A DNA stretch of 34,360 bases, from positions 1 through 34,360 of the forward strand of contig NZ_WBKT01000052.1 of the NCBI RefSeq assembly GCF_008868175.1, given 5' to 3'. Below, piece by piece: positions 8,405-14,708 of the stretch. The notes under the pieces were generated by a model, which did not search any database, had not been told where the DNA came from, and worked only from the letters and a program-made list of their open reading frames with translations. The first letter of the stretch is position 1. The number at the start of each line of letters is the position of its first letter. This DNA comes from Micromonospora sp. AMSO31t (lineage in GTDB: Bacteria > Actinomycetota > Actinomycetes > Mycobacteriales > Micromonosporaceae). The position numbers and the translations under genes are program-made.

Positions 8405-8466
8405 TGTGGAAAACCCGGGTTTTCCTGTGGACAACGCTGGCCACGGCCCGGCGCACCTGTGGACAA
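8405..8466. promoter_or_regulatory. Cluster of three DnaA-box-like sites
   Basis: TGTGGAAAA at 8405-8413, TGTGGACAA at 8426-8434 and TGTGGACAA at 8458-8466 all point the same way. The last two are the exact reverse complement of TTGTCCACA, the DnaA box typical of high-GC actinobacteria. The first overlaps a perfect 18-base palindrome (8408-8425). Start-to-start distances are 21 and 32 bases, close to two and three helical turns. They lie 40-100 bases ahead of the ThiF-like gene. Binding by DnaA is inferred from the sequence alone. Confidence 0.55.
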
Positions 8467-8505
8467 CGATCGACGGAGAGCGCGGACACGGTCACGATTC
8501 GTGGT

Positions 8506-9618
8506 GTGACCGAACCGGCGCCCCTCGCCCGTCCGACGCTGCTGCCCGGCCTCACCCGGTTGTGGCGGGACCGGCACACCCTCCAGCTCGGGCTGGAACC
8601 CGGCCCGGCCGTCCTGCTGGAGCTGACCAGCCCGGGTGCCGCCCGGCTGCTCGACCTGCTCGACGGCACCCGGAGCGAGCGGGAGATTCTCACCGCCGCC
8701 ACCGCCGCGCGGGTCCCGTCGGCCGAGGCCCGGATGCTGCTCGACACGCTCCGGGCCGCCGCTCTCGTCGTACCCGCGCAGAGCCTGCTCCCCCGCGACC
8801 TCACCGGGCCGGTCCGGGCCCGGCTCACCGGGGAGGCCGACGCCCTGGCCCTGGCCGCGCCCGCCCTGCCCGGCACGCCGGCCCGGCTGCTGCGCCGCCG
8901 GCGGGCCGCGCGCGTGCTGGTCAGCGGGGCCGGGCGGCTCGGCGCGGCGATCGCCGTCGCGCTGGCGCAGGCGGGGGTCGGGCACGTCGTACCCGACCTG
9001 GCCGGCCCGGTCCGCCCCGGTGACCTGGTGGGCACCGGCCTCACCGGTGCGGAGCTGGGCCGTCCGCTGGCGCCGGCGGTCCGCGCGGCGTTGGCCCGGT
9101 GCGCGCCAGGCACCGCGACCACGCCGCTGCGGCCGGGCCGGGCCGACCTGGTGGTCCAGCTCGGCGCCGACCGCCCGGCGGCTCTGCTCGCCACGGGTTA
9201 CGCGCGCCGCCGTCAGCCCCACCTCCTGATCGACCTTCGCGGCGGCGTGCCGGTGATCGGCCCGCTGGTCCGCCCGCCGGTAGGCCCCTGCCTGCACTGC
9301 CTCGACCTGCACCGCACGGACCGCGACCCGGACTGGCCGGCCCTCGCCGCCCAGCTCGCGGCCGGCGACGGCGAGCCGGTCTGCGCGACGACCACCCGGC
9401 TGGCCGCGGCGGCCTACGCGGCGGCCGAGGCGTTGACCCACCTCGACGGGGGCACCCCGGAAACGCTCGGTTGCGCGGTCGAAATCGGGCAGCCGGGCAG
9501 GTTCCGGCATCGCCGGTGGCCGCCGCACCCCTCCTGCGGGTGCTCCGGGCGTCGCCCGATCCGGTTCGGCGCACCCGCTCCCGGCCGCACAGCAGCAGCG
9601 GGCCCGCCGAGTCGGTAA
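8506..9618 (+). CDS. ThiF/E1-like protein, TOMM-cyclodehydratase-type (Rv3196 position)
   Basis: 370 residues from GTG 8506, with no clear ribosome binding site. The N-terminal 110 residues look like a leader-recognition (winged-helix) domain: a repeated LLPGLTRLWRDRHTLQLGL start, then helices with DGTRSEREIL. From about residue 137 there is a Rossmann segment VLVSGAGRLGAAIAVALAQAG, matching the GxGxxG of ThiF/E1 enzymes. The acidic ATP-contact residues usual after it are poorly kept. CLHC (262-265) and CGC (344-346) supply the four cysteines of the structural zinc site of E1-like proteins. Annotated relatives are called TOMM precursor leader peptide-binding proteins, but no YcaO enzyme or precursor peptide gene is visible nearby. 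It lies 10 bases ahead of the ABC1 kinase, an arrangement shared with mycobacteria, so the two probably form an operon. Confidence 0.82.
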   Translation: MTEPAPLARPTLLPGLTRLWRDRHTLQLGLEPGPAVLLELTSPGAARLLDLLDGTRSEREILTAATAARVPSAEARMLLDTLRAAALVVPAQSLLPRDLTGPVRARLTGEADALALAAPALPGTPARLLRRRRAARVLVSGAGRLGAAIAVALAQAGVGHVVPDLAGPVRPGDLVGTGLTGAELGRPLAPAVRAALARCAPGTATTPLRPGRADLVVQLGADRPAALLATGYARRRQPHLLIDLRGGVPVIGPLVRPPVGPCLHCLDLHRTDRDPDWPALAAQLAAGDGEPVCATTTRLAAAAYAAAEALTHLDGGTPETLGCAVEIGQPGRFRHRRWPPHPSCGCSGRRPIRFGAPAPGRTAAAGPPSR

Positions 9619-9628
9619 CAATGACCGG

Positions 9629-10975
9629 GTGACCGACATCCCGCGCCGGGCCGTGTCCCGGACCGCCAAGCTCGCCGCTCTGCCGCTCGGTTTCGCCGGT
9701 CGGACCGTCCTCGGCATGGGCAAGCGGGTCACCGGGCTCGCGTCCGACGTCATCTCCGCCGAGATCCAGCAGCGCACCGCCGAGCAGCTGTTCAGCGTGC
9801 TCGGGCAGCTCAAGGGCGGGGCGATGAAGTTCGGGCAGGCCCTGTCGGTCTTCGAGGCGGCGCTGCCCGACGAGATCGCGGCTCCCTACCGGCAGGCGCT
9901 CACCAAGCTCCAGGAGGCCGCACCGCCGCTGCCCGCGGCGACCGTGCACAAGGTGCTCGCCGAGCAGCTCGGGCCGGAATGGCGGGACCGGTTCGTGGAG
10001 TTCAACGACACCCCGGCCGCCGCCGCCAGCATCGGCCAGGTGCACCGCGCGGTCTGGCGCGACCCGGGCTACGGGCCGAACGGCGGCCCGCGCCACCGGG
10101 ACGTGGCCGTGAAGATCCAGTACCCGGGCGCCGGGGACGCCCTGCTCGCCGACCTGAAGCAGCTCTCACGGCTGGGCGGCATGTTCCGCGCGATCCAGCC
10201 CGGGCTGGACGTCAAGCCGCTCCTGGCCGAGCTGCGCGAGCGGATCACCGAGGAGCTGGACTACGAACTGGAGGCCGAGTCGCAACGCGCCTTCGCGGCG
10301 GCGTACGCCGGCGACCCGGACATCTACATCCCCGAGGTGCTCGACGCCGCGCCCCGGGTGCTGATCACCGAATGGGTCGAGGGCACCCCGCTGTCGCAGA
10401 TCATCCGGGAGGGCACCGAGGAGCAGCGCGACGAGGCCGGGCGGCTGATGGCCGAGCTGCACCTCTCCGCGCCGATGCGGGCCGGGCTGCTGCACGCCGA
10501 CCCGCACCCGGGCAATTTCCGGCTGCTCCCCGACGGCCGGCTCGGTGTCATCGACTTCGGCGCGGTGGCGCGGATGCCGGAGGGGACCCCCGAGCCGATC
10601 GGTCGGATCGCCGCGCTGGCGCTGCGCGACGACGCGGACGCGGTGGTCGCCGGGCTGCGCGACGAGGGTTTCGTCAGCCCCACCGAGCCGATCGACGCCG
10701 AGGGGGTGCTGGACTTCCTCCGGCCGATGCTCGAGCCGATCGCCGCGGACGAGTTCCGGTTCACCCGGGCCTGGCTGCGCGCCCAGGCGGCCCGGCTGGC
10801 CAGCCCGCGCTCCCCCACCTACCAGCTCAGCCGGCAGCTCAACCTGCCGCCGAACTACCTGATGATCCACCGGGTGACGCTCGGCTCGATCGGGGTGCTC
10901 TGCCAGCTGGAGGCGAAGGCGCCCTACCGGGCGATCCTGGAGCGCTGGCTGCCCGGCTTCGCCCCGGTGAGCTGA
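9629..10975 (+). CDS. ABC1/AarF/UbiB family atypical kinase (Rv3197-like)
   Basis: 448 residues from GTG 9629. All hallmarks of the UbiB-like kinase family are present. The KxGQ-type N-terminal motif reads KGGAMKFGQALS (about residues 62-73). An alanine-rich loop, AAASIGQVHRA, replaces the glycine-rich loop. The ATP lysine is in DVAVKIQYPG, the catalytic-loop equivalent is LLHADPHPGNF, and the metal-binding aspartate is in GVIDFGAVARM. Members bind ATP and influence isoprenoid-lipid or quinone pathways; the M. tuberculosis homologue Rv3197 has been linked to macrolide tolerance and to its neighbour WhiB7. No membrane segments are obvious. It is probably co-transcribed with the ThiF-like gene. 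A 14-bp terminator follows. Confidence 0.93.
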   Translation: MTDIPRRAVSRTAKLAALPLGFAGRTVLGMGKRVTGLASDVISAEIQQRTAEQLFSVLGQLKGGAMKFGQALSVFEAALPDEIAAPYRQALTKLQEAAPPLPAATVHKVLAEQLGPEWRDRFVEFNDTPAAAASIGQVHRAVWRDPGYGPNGGPRHRDVAVKIQYPGAGDALLADLKQLSRLGGMFRAIQPGLDVKPLLAELRERITEELDYELEAESQRAFAAAYAGDPDIYIPEVLDAAPRVLITEWVEGTPLSQIIREGTEEQRDEAGRLMAELHLSAPMRAGLLHADPHPGNFRLLPDGRLGVIDFGAVARMPEGTPEPIGRIAALALRDDADAVVAGLRDEGFVSPTEPIDAEGVLDFLRPMLEPIAADEFRFTRAWLRAQAARLASPRSPTYQLSRQLNLPPNYLMIHRVTLGSIGVLCQLEAKAPYRAILERWLPGFAPVS

Positions 10976-10990
10976 CCGACGCGCACGCCG

Positions 10991-11022
10991 AAGGGGCGGT
11001 GACCATCCGGTCACCGCCCCTT
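10991..11022. terminator. Bidirectional 14-bp hairpin terminator
   Basis: A perfect 14-bp stem (10991-11004 with 11009-11022) and an ATCC loop lie between the plus-strand kinase gene and the minus-strand small gene. The A/T ends of the stem (AAGG...CCTT) give short U runs on both strands. Confidence 0.85.
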
Positions 11023-11037
11023 CCGTGGTGTAGGGAT

Positions 11038-11211
11038 CTAGAGAGCGCCCAGGTCGCGGGCCGACTGGCTGCGGCCACGCATGGCGACGGTACGGGCGGA
11101 ACGGGTTGCCTCAGTGCTCGTGGTGGTGCCGGCCTGAGGCCGGCGCATTCGAGCCCGGGACAACGCTTCGTGGAGTAGTTGCATCTCGGTTCCATTCGGC
11201 AGGTGCAGCAT
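11038..11211 (-). CDS. Small basic hypothetical protein downstream of whiB7
   Basis: 57 residues from ATG 11211 (MLHLPNGTEMQLLHEALSRA), with GAGAAAG about eight bases ahead. A GTG at 11244 and an ATG at 11187 are alternative starts. The N-terminus is a short amphipathic helix; the remainder is rich in Arg, Ser, Thr and Ala (STEATRSARTVAMRGRSQSARDLGAL) and strongly basic. I do not recognise a family. It is placed on the same strand, 27-60 bases after the whiB7 stop, and directly before a strong terminator, so it would be the last gene of the whiB7 transcript. That position is the main evidence that it is real. Confidence 0.55.
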   Translation of the reverse strand: MLHLPNGTEMQLLHEALSRARMRRPQAGTTTSTEATRSARTVAMRGRSQSARDLGAL

Positions 11212-11271
11212 GGTTTCGGCTTTCTCGCGGCCGGTGAGGGTCACCGGCGGGGACGTTGGAACGGGGTTGTG

Positions 11272-11637
11272 TCAGGCTGCCAGCCGGACGGAGTTCCGCG
11301 ACTCGGACAGCCCACTGGCCGCCAGTCGCGCCTCCGCCTCGACCCGGAGCTGGGCGTCACGGGCGAGGTCCTCCTTGCGCGGACGGCCACGGGGCCGCTT
11401 ACGCGGGACGACCGCGCCACGCTCGAAGATCTCGCCGCCCCAGACGCCCCAGGGCTCGGACCGCTCCACCGCGCCGGCGAGGCACTCGACGCGCAGCGGG
11501 CAGTCCCCGCAGAGCGACTTGGCCAGCTCGAGCTCGGCAGGCGAGTCGGAGAACCACAGGTCGGGGTCGAACTTCCGGCAGGGCAGGTTCGCCTCCACCT
11601 CGACGCTCACGTCGAGCGGGGCCAACGCCAGACTCAT
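11272..11637 (-). CDS. whiB7: WhiB7/WblC redox-type transcription factor for intrinsic antibiotic resistance
   Basis: 121 residues from ATG 11637. The four [4Fe-4S] ligands are Cys20, Cys43, Cys46 and Cys52 (C-x22-C-x2-C-x5-C). The WhiB signature EPWGVWGGE follows at 61-69. The basic tail PRKRPRGRPRK (78-88) contains the AT-hook RGRP that separates WhiB7 from other WhiB proteins. WhiB7 works with the housekeeping sigma factor at promoters with an AT-rich patch upstream of -35, and switches on efflux, ribosome-protection and rRNA-methylation genes under ribosome-targeting antibiotics. The location between the ABC1 kinase and uvrD2 is the same as in M. tuberculosis (Rv3197A). GGAGG touches the ATG, and a further purine run GAGAGAGG lies about nine bases upstream. 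Expression is probably attenuated by the leader at 11703-11807. Confidence 0.96.
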   Translation of the reverse strand: MSLALAPLDVSVEVEANLPCRKFDPDLWFSDSPAELELAKSLCGDCPLRVECLAGAVERSEPWGVWGGEIFERGAVVPRKRPRGRPRKEDLARDAQLRVEAEARLAASGLSESRNSVRLAA

Positions 11638-11702
11638 CCTCCGGTCACCTCTCTCTCACTTCGATCTCGTGGATCGCATTTCTGACGGCACTACGGCAGT
11701 GC

Positions 11703-11807
11703 AAAAAAACTGAGGCCGCGGATCCCGGTGTGCGGGTTCCGCGGCCTCGAGGTGAGCCGGTGGTCTGGTGGATCAGACCGGTCTACCTCGAGGTGGAACG
11801 CCGCGGA
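11703..11807 (-). promoter_or_regulatory. whiB7 leader attenuator: mutually exclusive antiterminator and terminator
   Basis: On the minus-strand RNA an intrinsic terminator is formed by 11738-11748 pairing with 11712-11722 (11 bp), extended by four inner pairs (11733-11736 with 11724-11727). A run of seven U residues follows at 11709-11703. The 5' arm of this terminator can instead pair with upstream RNA: 11738-11745 with 11800-11807 and 11746-11753 with 11785-11792. That makes 16 bp, continuous on one side with a 7-base bulge on the other, plus an inner ggtctg/cagacc stem. The stop codon of the upstream ORF (11775-11773) is inside the antiterminator loop. A ribosome finishing the ORF would therefore melt the antiterminator and allow termination, while one stalled early would favour read-through. 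Confidence 0.8.
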
Positions 11808-12027
11808 CATCCGTGCGCTTCTTGACGTCACCGATGCCCATGCCCGTGAAGCCACTGGTCCCCTCGATCTCCGCCAGCGGCGCCACGGTCCGGTTCAGCT
11901 CGGCCTGAACCTGGGCCTGGTGCACCTGCGGAGTCGACGGTCGAGCGGCAAGGGCCACCCGGACGGACGACAGCGGAGCGACGGCAGCTGGCATCGCCGC
12001 CGGACGCTCATAGGTGAAGATCTCCAC
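11773..12027 (-). CDS. 84-residue upstream ORF in the whiB7 leader (possible attenuation leader peptide)
   Basis: GTG 12027 is preceded by a strong AGGAGG, eight bases ahead, so translation is very likely. The product begins VEIFTYERPAAMPAAVAPL and is rich in Ala, Val, Pro, Arg and Thr, with no cysteine, no membrane segment and no domain I recognise. The stop codon lies in the loop of the antiterminator in front of whiB7, which places this ORF where the regulatory upstream ORF of whiB7/wblC leaders sits in other actinobacteria. It is longer than a minimal leader peptide, so it may also be a functional small protein. If it is an independent gene, the hairpins would simply be its terminator; the double-structure geometry argues for attenuation. 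Confidence 0.65.
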   Translation of the reverse strand: MEIFTYERPAAMPAAVAPLSSVRVALAARPSTPQVHQAQVQAELNRTVAPLAEIEGTSGFTGMGIGDVKKRTDVRGVPPRGRPV

Positions 12028-12116
12028 GGGTGCCACCTCCTCGTCTTTCCTCGTGCCGACCTTGGACTCATCCCCCGTGAGCAGCCAGAATGGCGCCGCT
12101 CGCGAGGTGTGTCCTG

Positions 12117-12148
12117 AGGCTATTCCTCGCCTCGGGGCGAGGGCAAAC
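12117..12148 (-). promoter_or_regulatory. Candidate whiB7 leader promoter, weak
   Basis: Reading the minus strand, an AT-rich patch (GTAAATCG) just past the uvrD2 stop precedes a TTTGCC (12147-12142). A TAGCCT (12122-12117) follows at a long spacing of 19 bases. AT-rich DNA just upstream of -35 is known for WhiB7-dependent promoters, including its own. The spacer contains a perfect 7-bp inverted repeat (12125-12131 with 12136-12142), which may instead be the end of the uvrD2 transcript. Tentative. Confidence 0.3.
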
Positions 12149-12157
12149 GATTTACGG

Positions 12158-14317
12158 CTAGATTTCGAAACTTTTCTGCGGGCAGACCTCGTCCACCCCC
12201 GCACCGGCCACCAGGGCCAGCACCGTATCGCCGTAAAGTCCCAGTTTGCGGGGACCGATCCCGGCGATCGCGATCAGTTCCTCGGTGCGGCCGGGCCTCC
12301 GCTCGGCCAGCGCGGTGAGCGTGGCGTCGGTGAAGACCACGTACGCCGGCACCTTCTGCGCCCCGGCCACCCGCTGCCGCCACTCGCGCAGCCGCTCGTA
12401 GAGCTCCTCGTCCAGATCGGACGGACACGTCGGGCAGCGGCCCAGCTTCCGGTCCGCCGCGGCCAGCAGGGTGGCGCCGCAGATCCGGCAGGAGACCACC
12501 TGGGCGCGCCGCCGCTCGGTGCGCCGGGCCGCGCCCGGGCCCGCGCCGGCCCGCTCGCCGCCGCCGGAGCGGTCCAGCTGGGGCAGGAACCGGGACGGCC
12601 GCCGGGCCCGGCCGCCGGGCGAGCGGGCCGCCGCGTACGACAGCCAGAGCCATTCCCGTGCCCGGGTGACTCCGACGTAGAGCAGCCGCCGCTCCTCCTC
12701 GACCTGCTCGGGTGTCTTCGCGTACGTGGTGGGCAGGGTGCCCTCGGCCAGCCCGACCAGGAAGACGGCGTCCCACTCCAGGCCCTTGGCCGAGTGCAGC
12801 GAGGCGAGCGTCACCCCCTCCACGGTGGGCACGTGCTGCTGCGCGGCCCGCCGCGCCAACTCCTCGTTGAAGTCGCCCAGGGTGACGGGGCGTTCGATCG
12901 CGGCGGCCTCACCGATCGGCACCACCTCGGGCGTCGCCGCGTGCTCCTCGGCGAGCTGGACCAGAGCGGCGAGCGCCTCCCACCGCTCGCGCGCGGCCCC
13001 GCCGGCCGGGGGCGCGTCGGGCGCCCAGCCGACCGCGGCGAGCCCCTCCACGACGGCGGCCGGCAGCGGGGTCTCGCCCGGGATCGACCGGGTGGCGGCG
13101 CGCAGCGCGATCATGGCCTGGCGCACCTCGGGGCGCTCGAAGAAGCGCTCCGCCCCCTGCACCACGTACGGCACCGCGGCCTCGGTGAGCGCCTTCTCGT
13201 ACGCCTCGGACTGCGCGTTGGTGCGGAACAGCACCGCGATCTCCCGCGCCGGGGTGCCGCCGTCGACCAGCGCCCGGCAGCGGGCCGCGACGGCGTTGGC
13301 CTCGGCCGGCTCGTCGGTGAAGATCCGCAGGTCGGGCTCGGGGCCGGGCGGGCGCTGGCCGTGCAGCTCCAGCCGGAGCCGGGCCTCGGCGCCCCGGGCC
13401 TGGGAGATCACCGCGTTGGCCAGTCCGACCACCTGCGGGGTGGAGCGGTAGTCCCGGACCAGCCGGACCACCGTGGCGTTGCGGTGGCGGCGCGGGAAGT
13501 CGATCAGGTAGGACGAGGTCGCCCCGGTGAACGAGTAGATGGTCTGGCTGGCGTCGCCGACCACGGTGAGGTCCTCCCGGCCGCCGAGCCAGGCGTCCAG
13601 CAGCCGCTGCTGGAGCGGGTTGACGTCCTGGTACTCGTCGACCACGAAGTGCCGGTACTGGCCGCGGACCTGCTCGGCGACGTCCGCGTGCTCCTCGATC
13701 CCCCAGACCGCGGCGCGCAGCATGTCCTCGAAGTCGATCACGCCGTTGCCGCGCTTGAGCCGCTCGTACGCGTCGAAGACCTCCGCCACCTTCGCCGGCT
13801 CGTGCGGGGTGTCGCGCAGCGCCTTGGCCGCGGCCACCACGTACTCCCCGGGCTCGACCAGCGACGACTTGGCCCACTCGATCTCACCGGCCAGGTCGCG
13901 GGCGGCGGCCCGGTCGGCCCGCAGGCCCACCTTGGCGGCGGCCAGGGTGACCACCCGGACCTTGCTGTCCAGCAGCTCGGGCATGGCCCGGCCCTCCAGC
14001 AGCCGGGGCGCGAAGTAGCGGAGCTGGCGCAGCGCCGCGGCGTGGAAGGTGCGGGCCTGGACGCCGCCCACGCCCAGCCCGGTGAGCCGGGCCCGCATCT
14101 CGGCGGCGGCCCGGGCGGTGAATGTGACGGCCAGCACGTGCCGGGGGGAGATGTCACCGGTGAGCGCCCGGTGCGCGATCCGGGAGGTCACCGCCCGGGT
14201 CTTGCCGGTCCCGGCGCCGGCCAGGATGCAGACCGGGCCGGCCGGGGCGGTCACCGCCGACCGCTGCTCCGGGTCGAGGCCGGCGAGCACCCGTTCCGCC
14301 GCTGAGTGAACCACCAC
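12158..14317 (-). CDS. uvrD2: UvrD2-type superfamily I DNA helicase with Cys linker and HRDC domain
   Basis: 719 residues from GTG 14317. SF1A motor motifs are present: Q-motif LDPEQRSAV, Walker A AGAGTGKT (33-40), motif Ia TFTARAAAEMR, motif II VVDEYQDVN, motif III GDASQTIYSFTGA, motif V/VI TLASLHSAKGLEW and YVGVTRAREWLWL. After the motor comes a tetracysteine module (CRICG and CPTC, about residues 617-640) and then an HRDC domain (about 640-710) ending in GIGPRKLGLYGD. This motor, Cys4 linker and HRDC layout defines mycobacterial UvrD2, an essential 3'-5' helicase in M. tuberculosis (Rv3198c). It is divergent from the mycoredoxin gene over a 91-base spacer. The downstream gene on the same strand is the whiB7 leader ORF, 130 bases away. 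Confidence 0.95.
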   Translation of the reverse strand: MVVHSAAERVLAGLDPEQRSAVTAPAGPVCILAGAGTGKTRAVTSRIAHRALTGDISPRHVLAVTFTARAAAEMRARLTGLGVGGVQARTFHAAALRQLRYFAPRLLEGRAMPELLDSKVRVVTLAAAKVGLRADRAAARDLAGEIEWAKSSLVEPGEYVVAAAKALRDTPHEPAKVAEVFDAYERLKRGNGVIDFEDMLRAAVWGIEEHADVAEQVRGQYRHFVVDEYQDVNPLQQRLLDAWLGGREDLTVVGDASQTIYSFTGATSSYLIDFPRRHRNATVVRLVRDYRSTPQVVGLANAVISQARGAEARLRLELHGQRPPGPEPDLRIFTDEPAEANAVAARCRALVDGGTPAREIAVLFRTNAQSEAYEKALTEAAVPYVVQGAERFFERPEVRQAMIALRAATRSIPGETPLPAAVVEGLAAVGWAPDAPPAGGAARERWEALAALVQLAEEHAATPEVVPIGEAAAIERPVTLGDFNEELARRAAQQHVPTVEGVTLASLHSAKGLEWDAVFLVGLAEGTLPTTYAKTPEQVEEERRLLYVGVTRAREWLWLSYAAARSPGGRARRPSRFLPQLDRSGGGERAGAGPGAARRTERRRAQVVSCRICGATLLAAADRKLGRCPTCPSDLDEELYERLREWRQRVAGAQKVPAYVVFTDATLTALAERRPGRTEELIAIAGIGPRKLGLYGDTVLALVAGAGVDEVCPQKSFEI

Positions 14318-14408
14318 AGCCAGGAATCATTCCAGCCTTCGGCGATGTTGCAGCGATTAGCCTGGCCTGATCGGACCGGGCGCGAGTCACCCCTTGGAGG
14401 ACCTGACC

Positions 14409-14651
14409 ATGTTGACGATGTATTCCACCTCGTGGTGCGGCTACTGCCACCGGCTGAAGTCGCAGCTCGACCGGGAGGGCATCGCGTACGAGGTGGTCGA
14501 CATCGAGCAGGACACGAAGGCTGCCGAGTTCGTGATGAAGGTCAACGGCGGCAACCAGACTGTCCCGACGCTGCGGTTCGACGACGGCAGCGCCCTGACC
14601 AACCCGTCGATCGTCCAGGTCAAGCAGCACCTGACCAGCATCGCCGGCTGA
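14409..14651 (+). CDS. mrx1: Mycoredoxin/glutaredoxin-like thiol oxidoreductase
   Basis: 80 residues from ATG 14409, with GGAGG seven bases upstream. It has the thioredoxin fold with the active site WCGYC (9-13), cis-Pro loop QTVPTLRF (about 58-65) and a C-terminal LTNPSIVQVKQHL helix. Mycoredoxin-1 of mycobacteria and corynebacteria has the same size and a CxxC site, uses mycothiol as reductant, and removes mycothiol from mixed disulfides. The gene location beside uvrD2 equals Rv3198A. The in-frame TTG 14394 would add five residues and destroy the ribosome-binding-site spacing, so the ATG is preferred. A 16-bp terminator follows. Confidence 0.93.
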   Translation: MLTMYSTSWCGYCHRLKSQLDREGIAYEVVDIEQDTKAAEFVMKVNGGNQTVPTLRFDDGSALTNPSIVQVKQHLTSIAG

Positions 14652-14668
14652 CCAGGCCGCACCCGGCC

Positions 14669-14702
14669 ACAGCGGCCGCCCCCGGACGGGGGCGGCCGCT
14701 GT
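14669..14702. terminator. 16-bp hairpin terminator between convergent genes
   Basis: A perfect GC-rich inverted repeat (14669-14684 with 14687-14702) with only two unpaired bases between the arms. It lies between mycoredoxin (+) and the MFS gene (-). Confidence 0.8.
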
Positions 14703-14708
14703 CGCGTC

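Noticed and set aside
8405..8466. Replication origin
   Set aside because: Only three DnaA-like boxes and no dnaA, dnaN, gyrB, AT-rich unwinding element or repeat array; a regulatory or titration role is more likely.
8506..9618. A RiPP (thiazole/oxazole peptide) biosynthetic cluster
   Set aside because: Only the ThiF-like protein is present. There is no YcaO, dehydrogenase, precursor peptide or exporter, and the ABC1 and whiB7 neighbours are those of the conserved housekeeping block.
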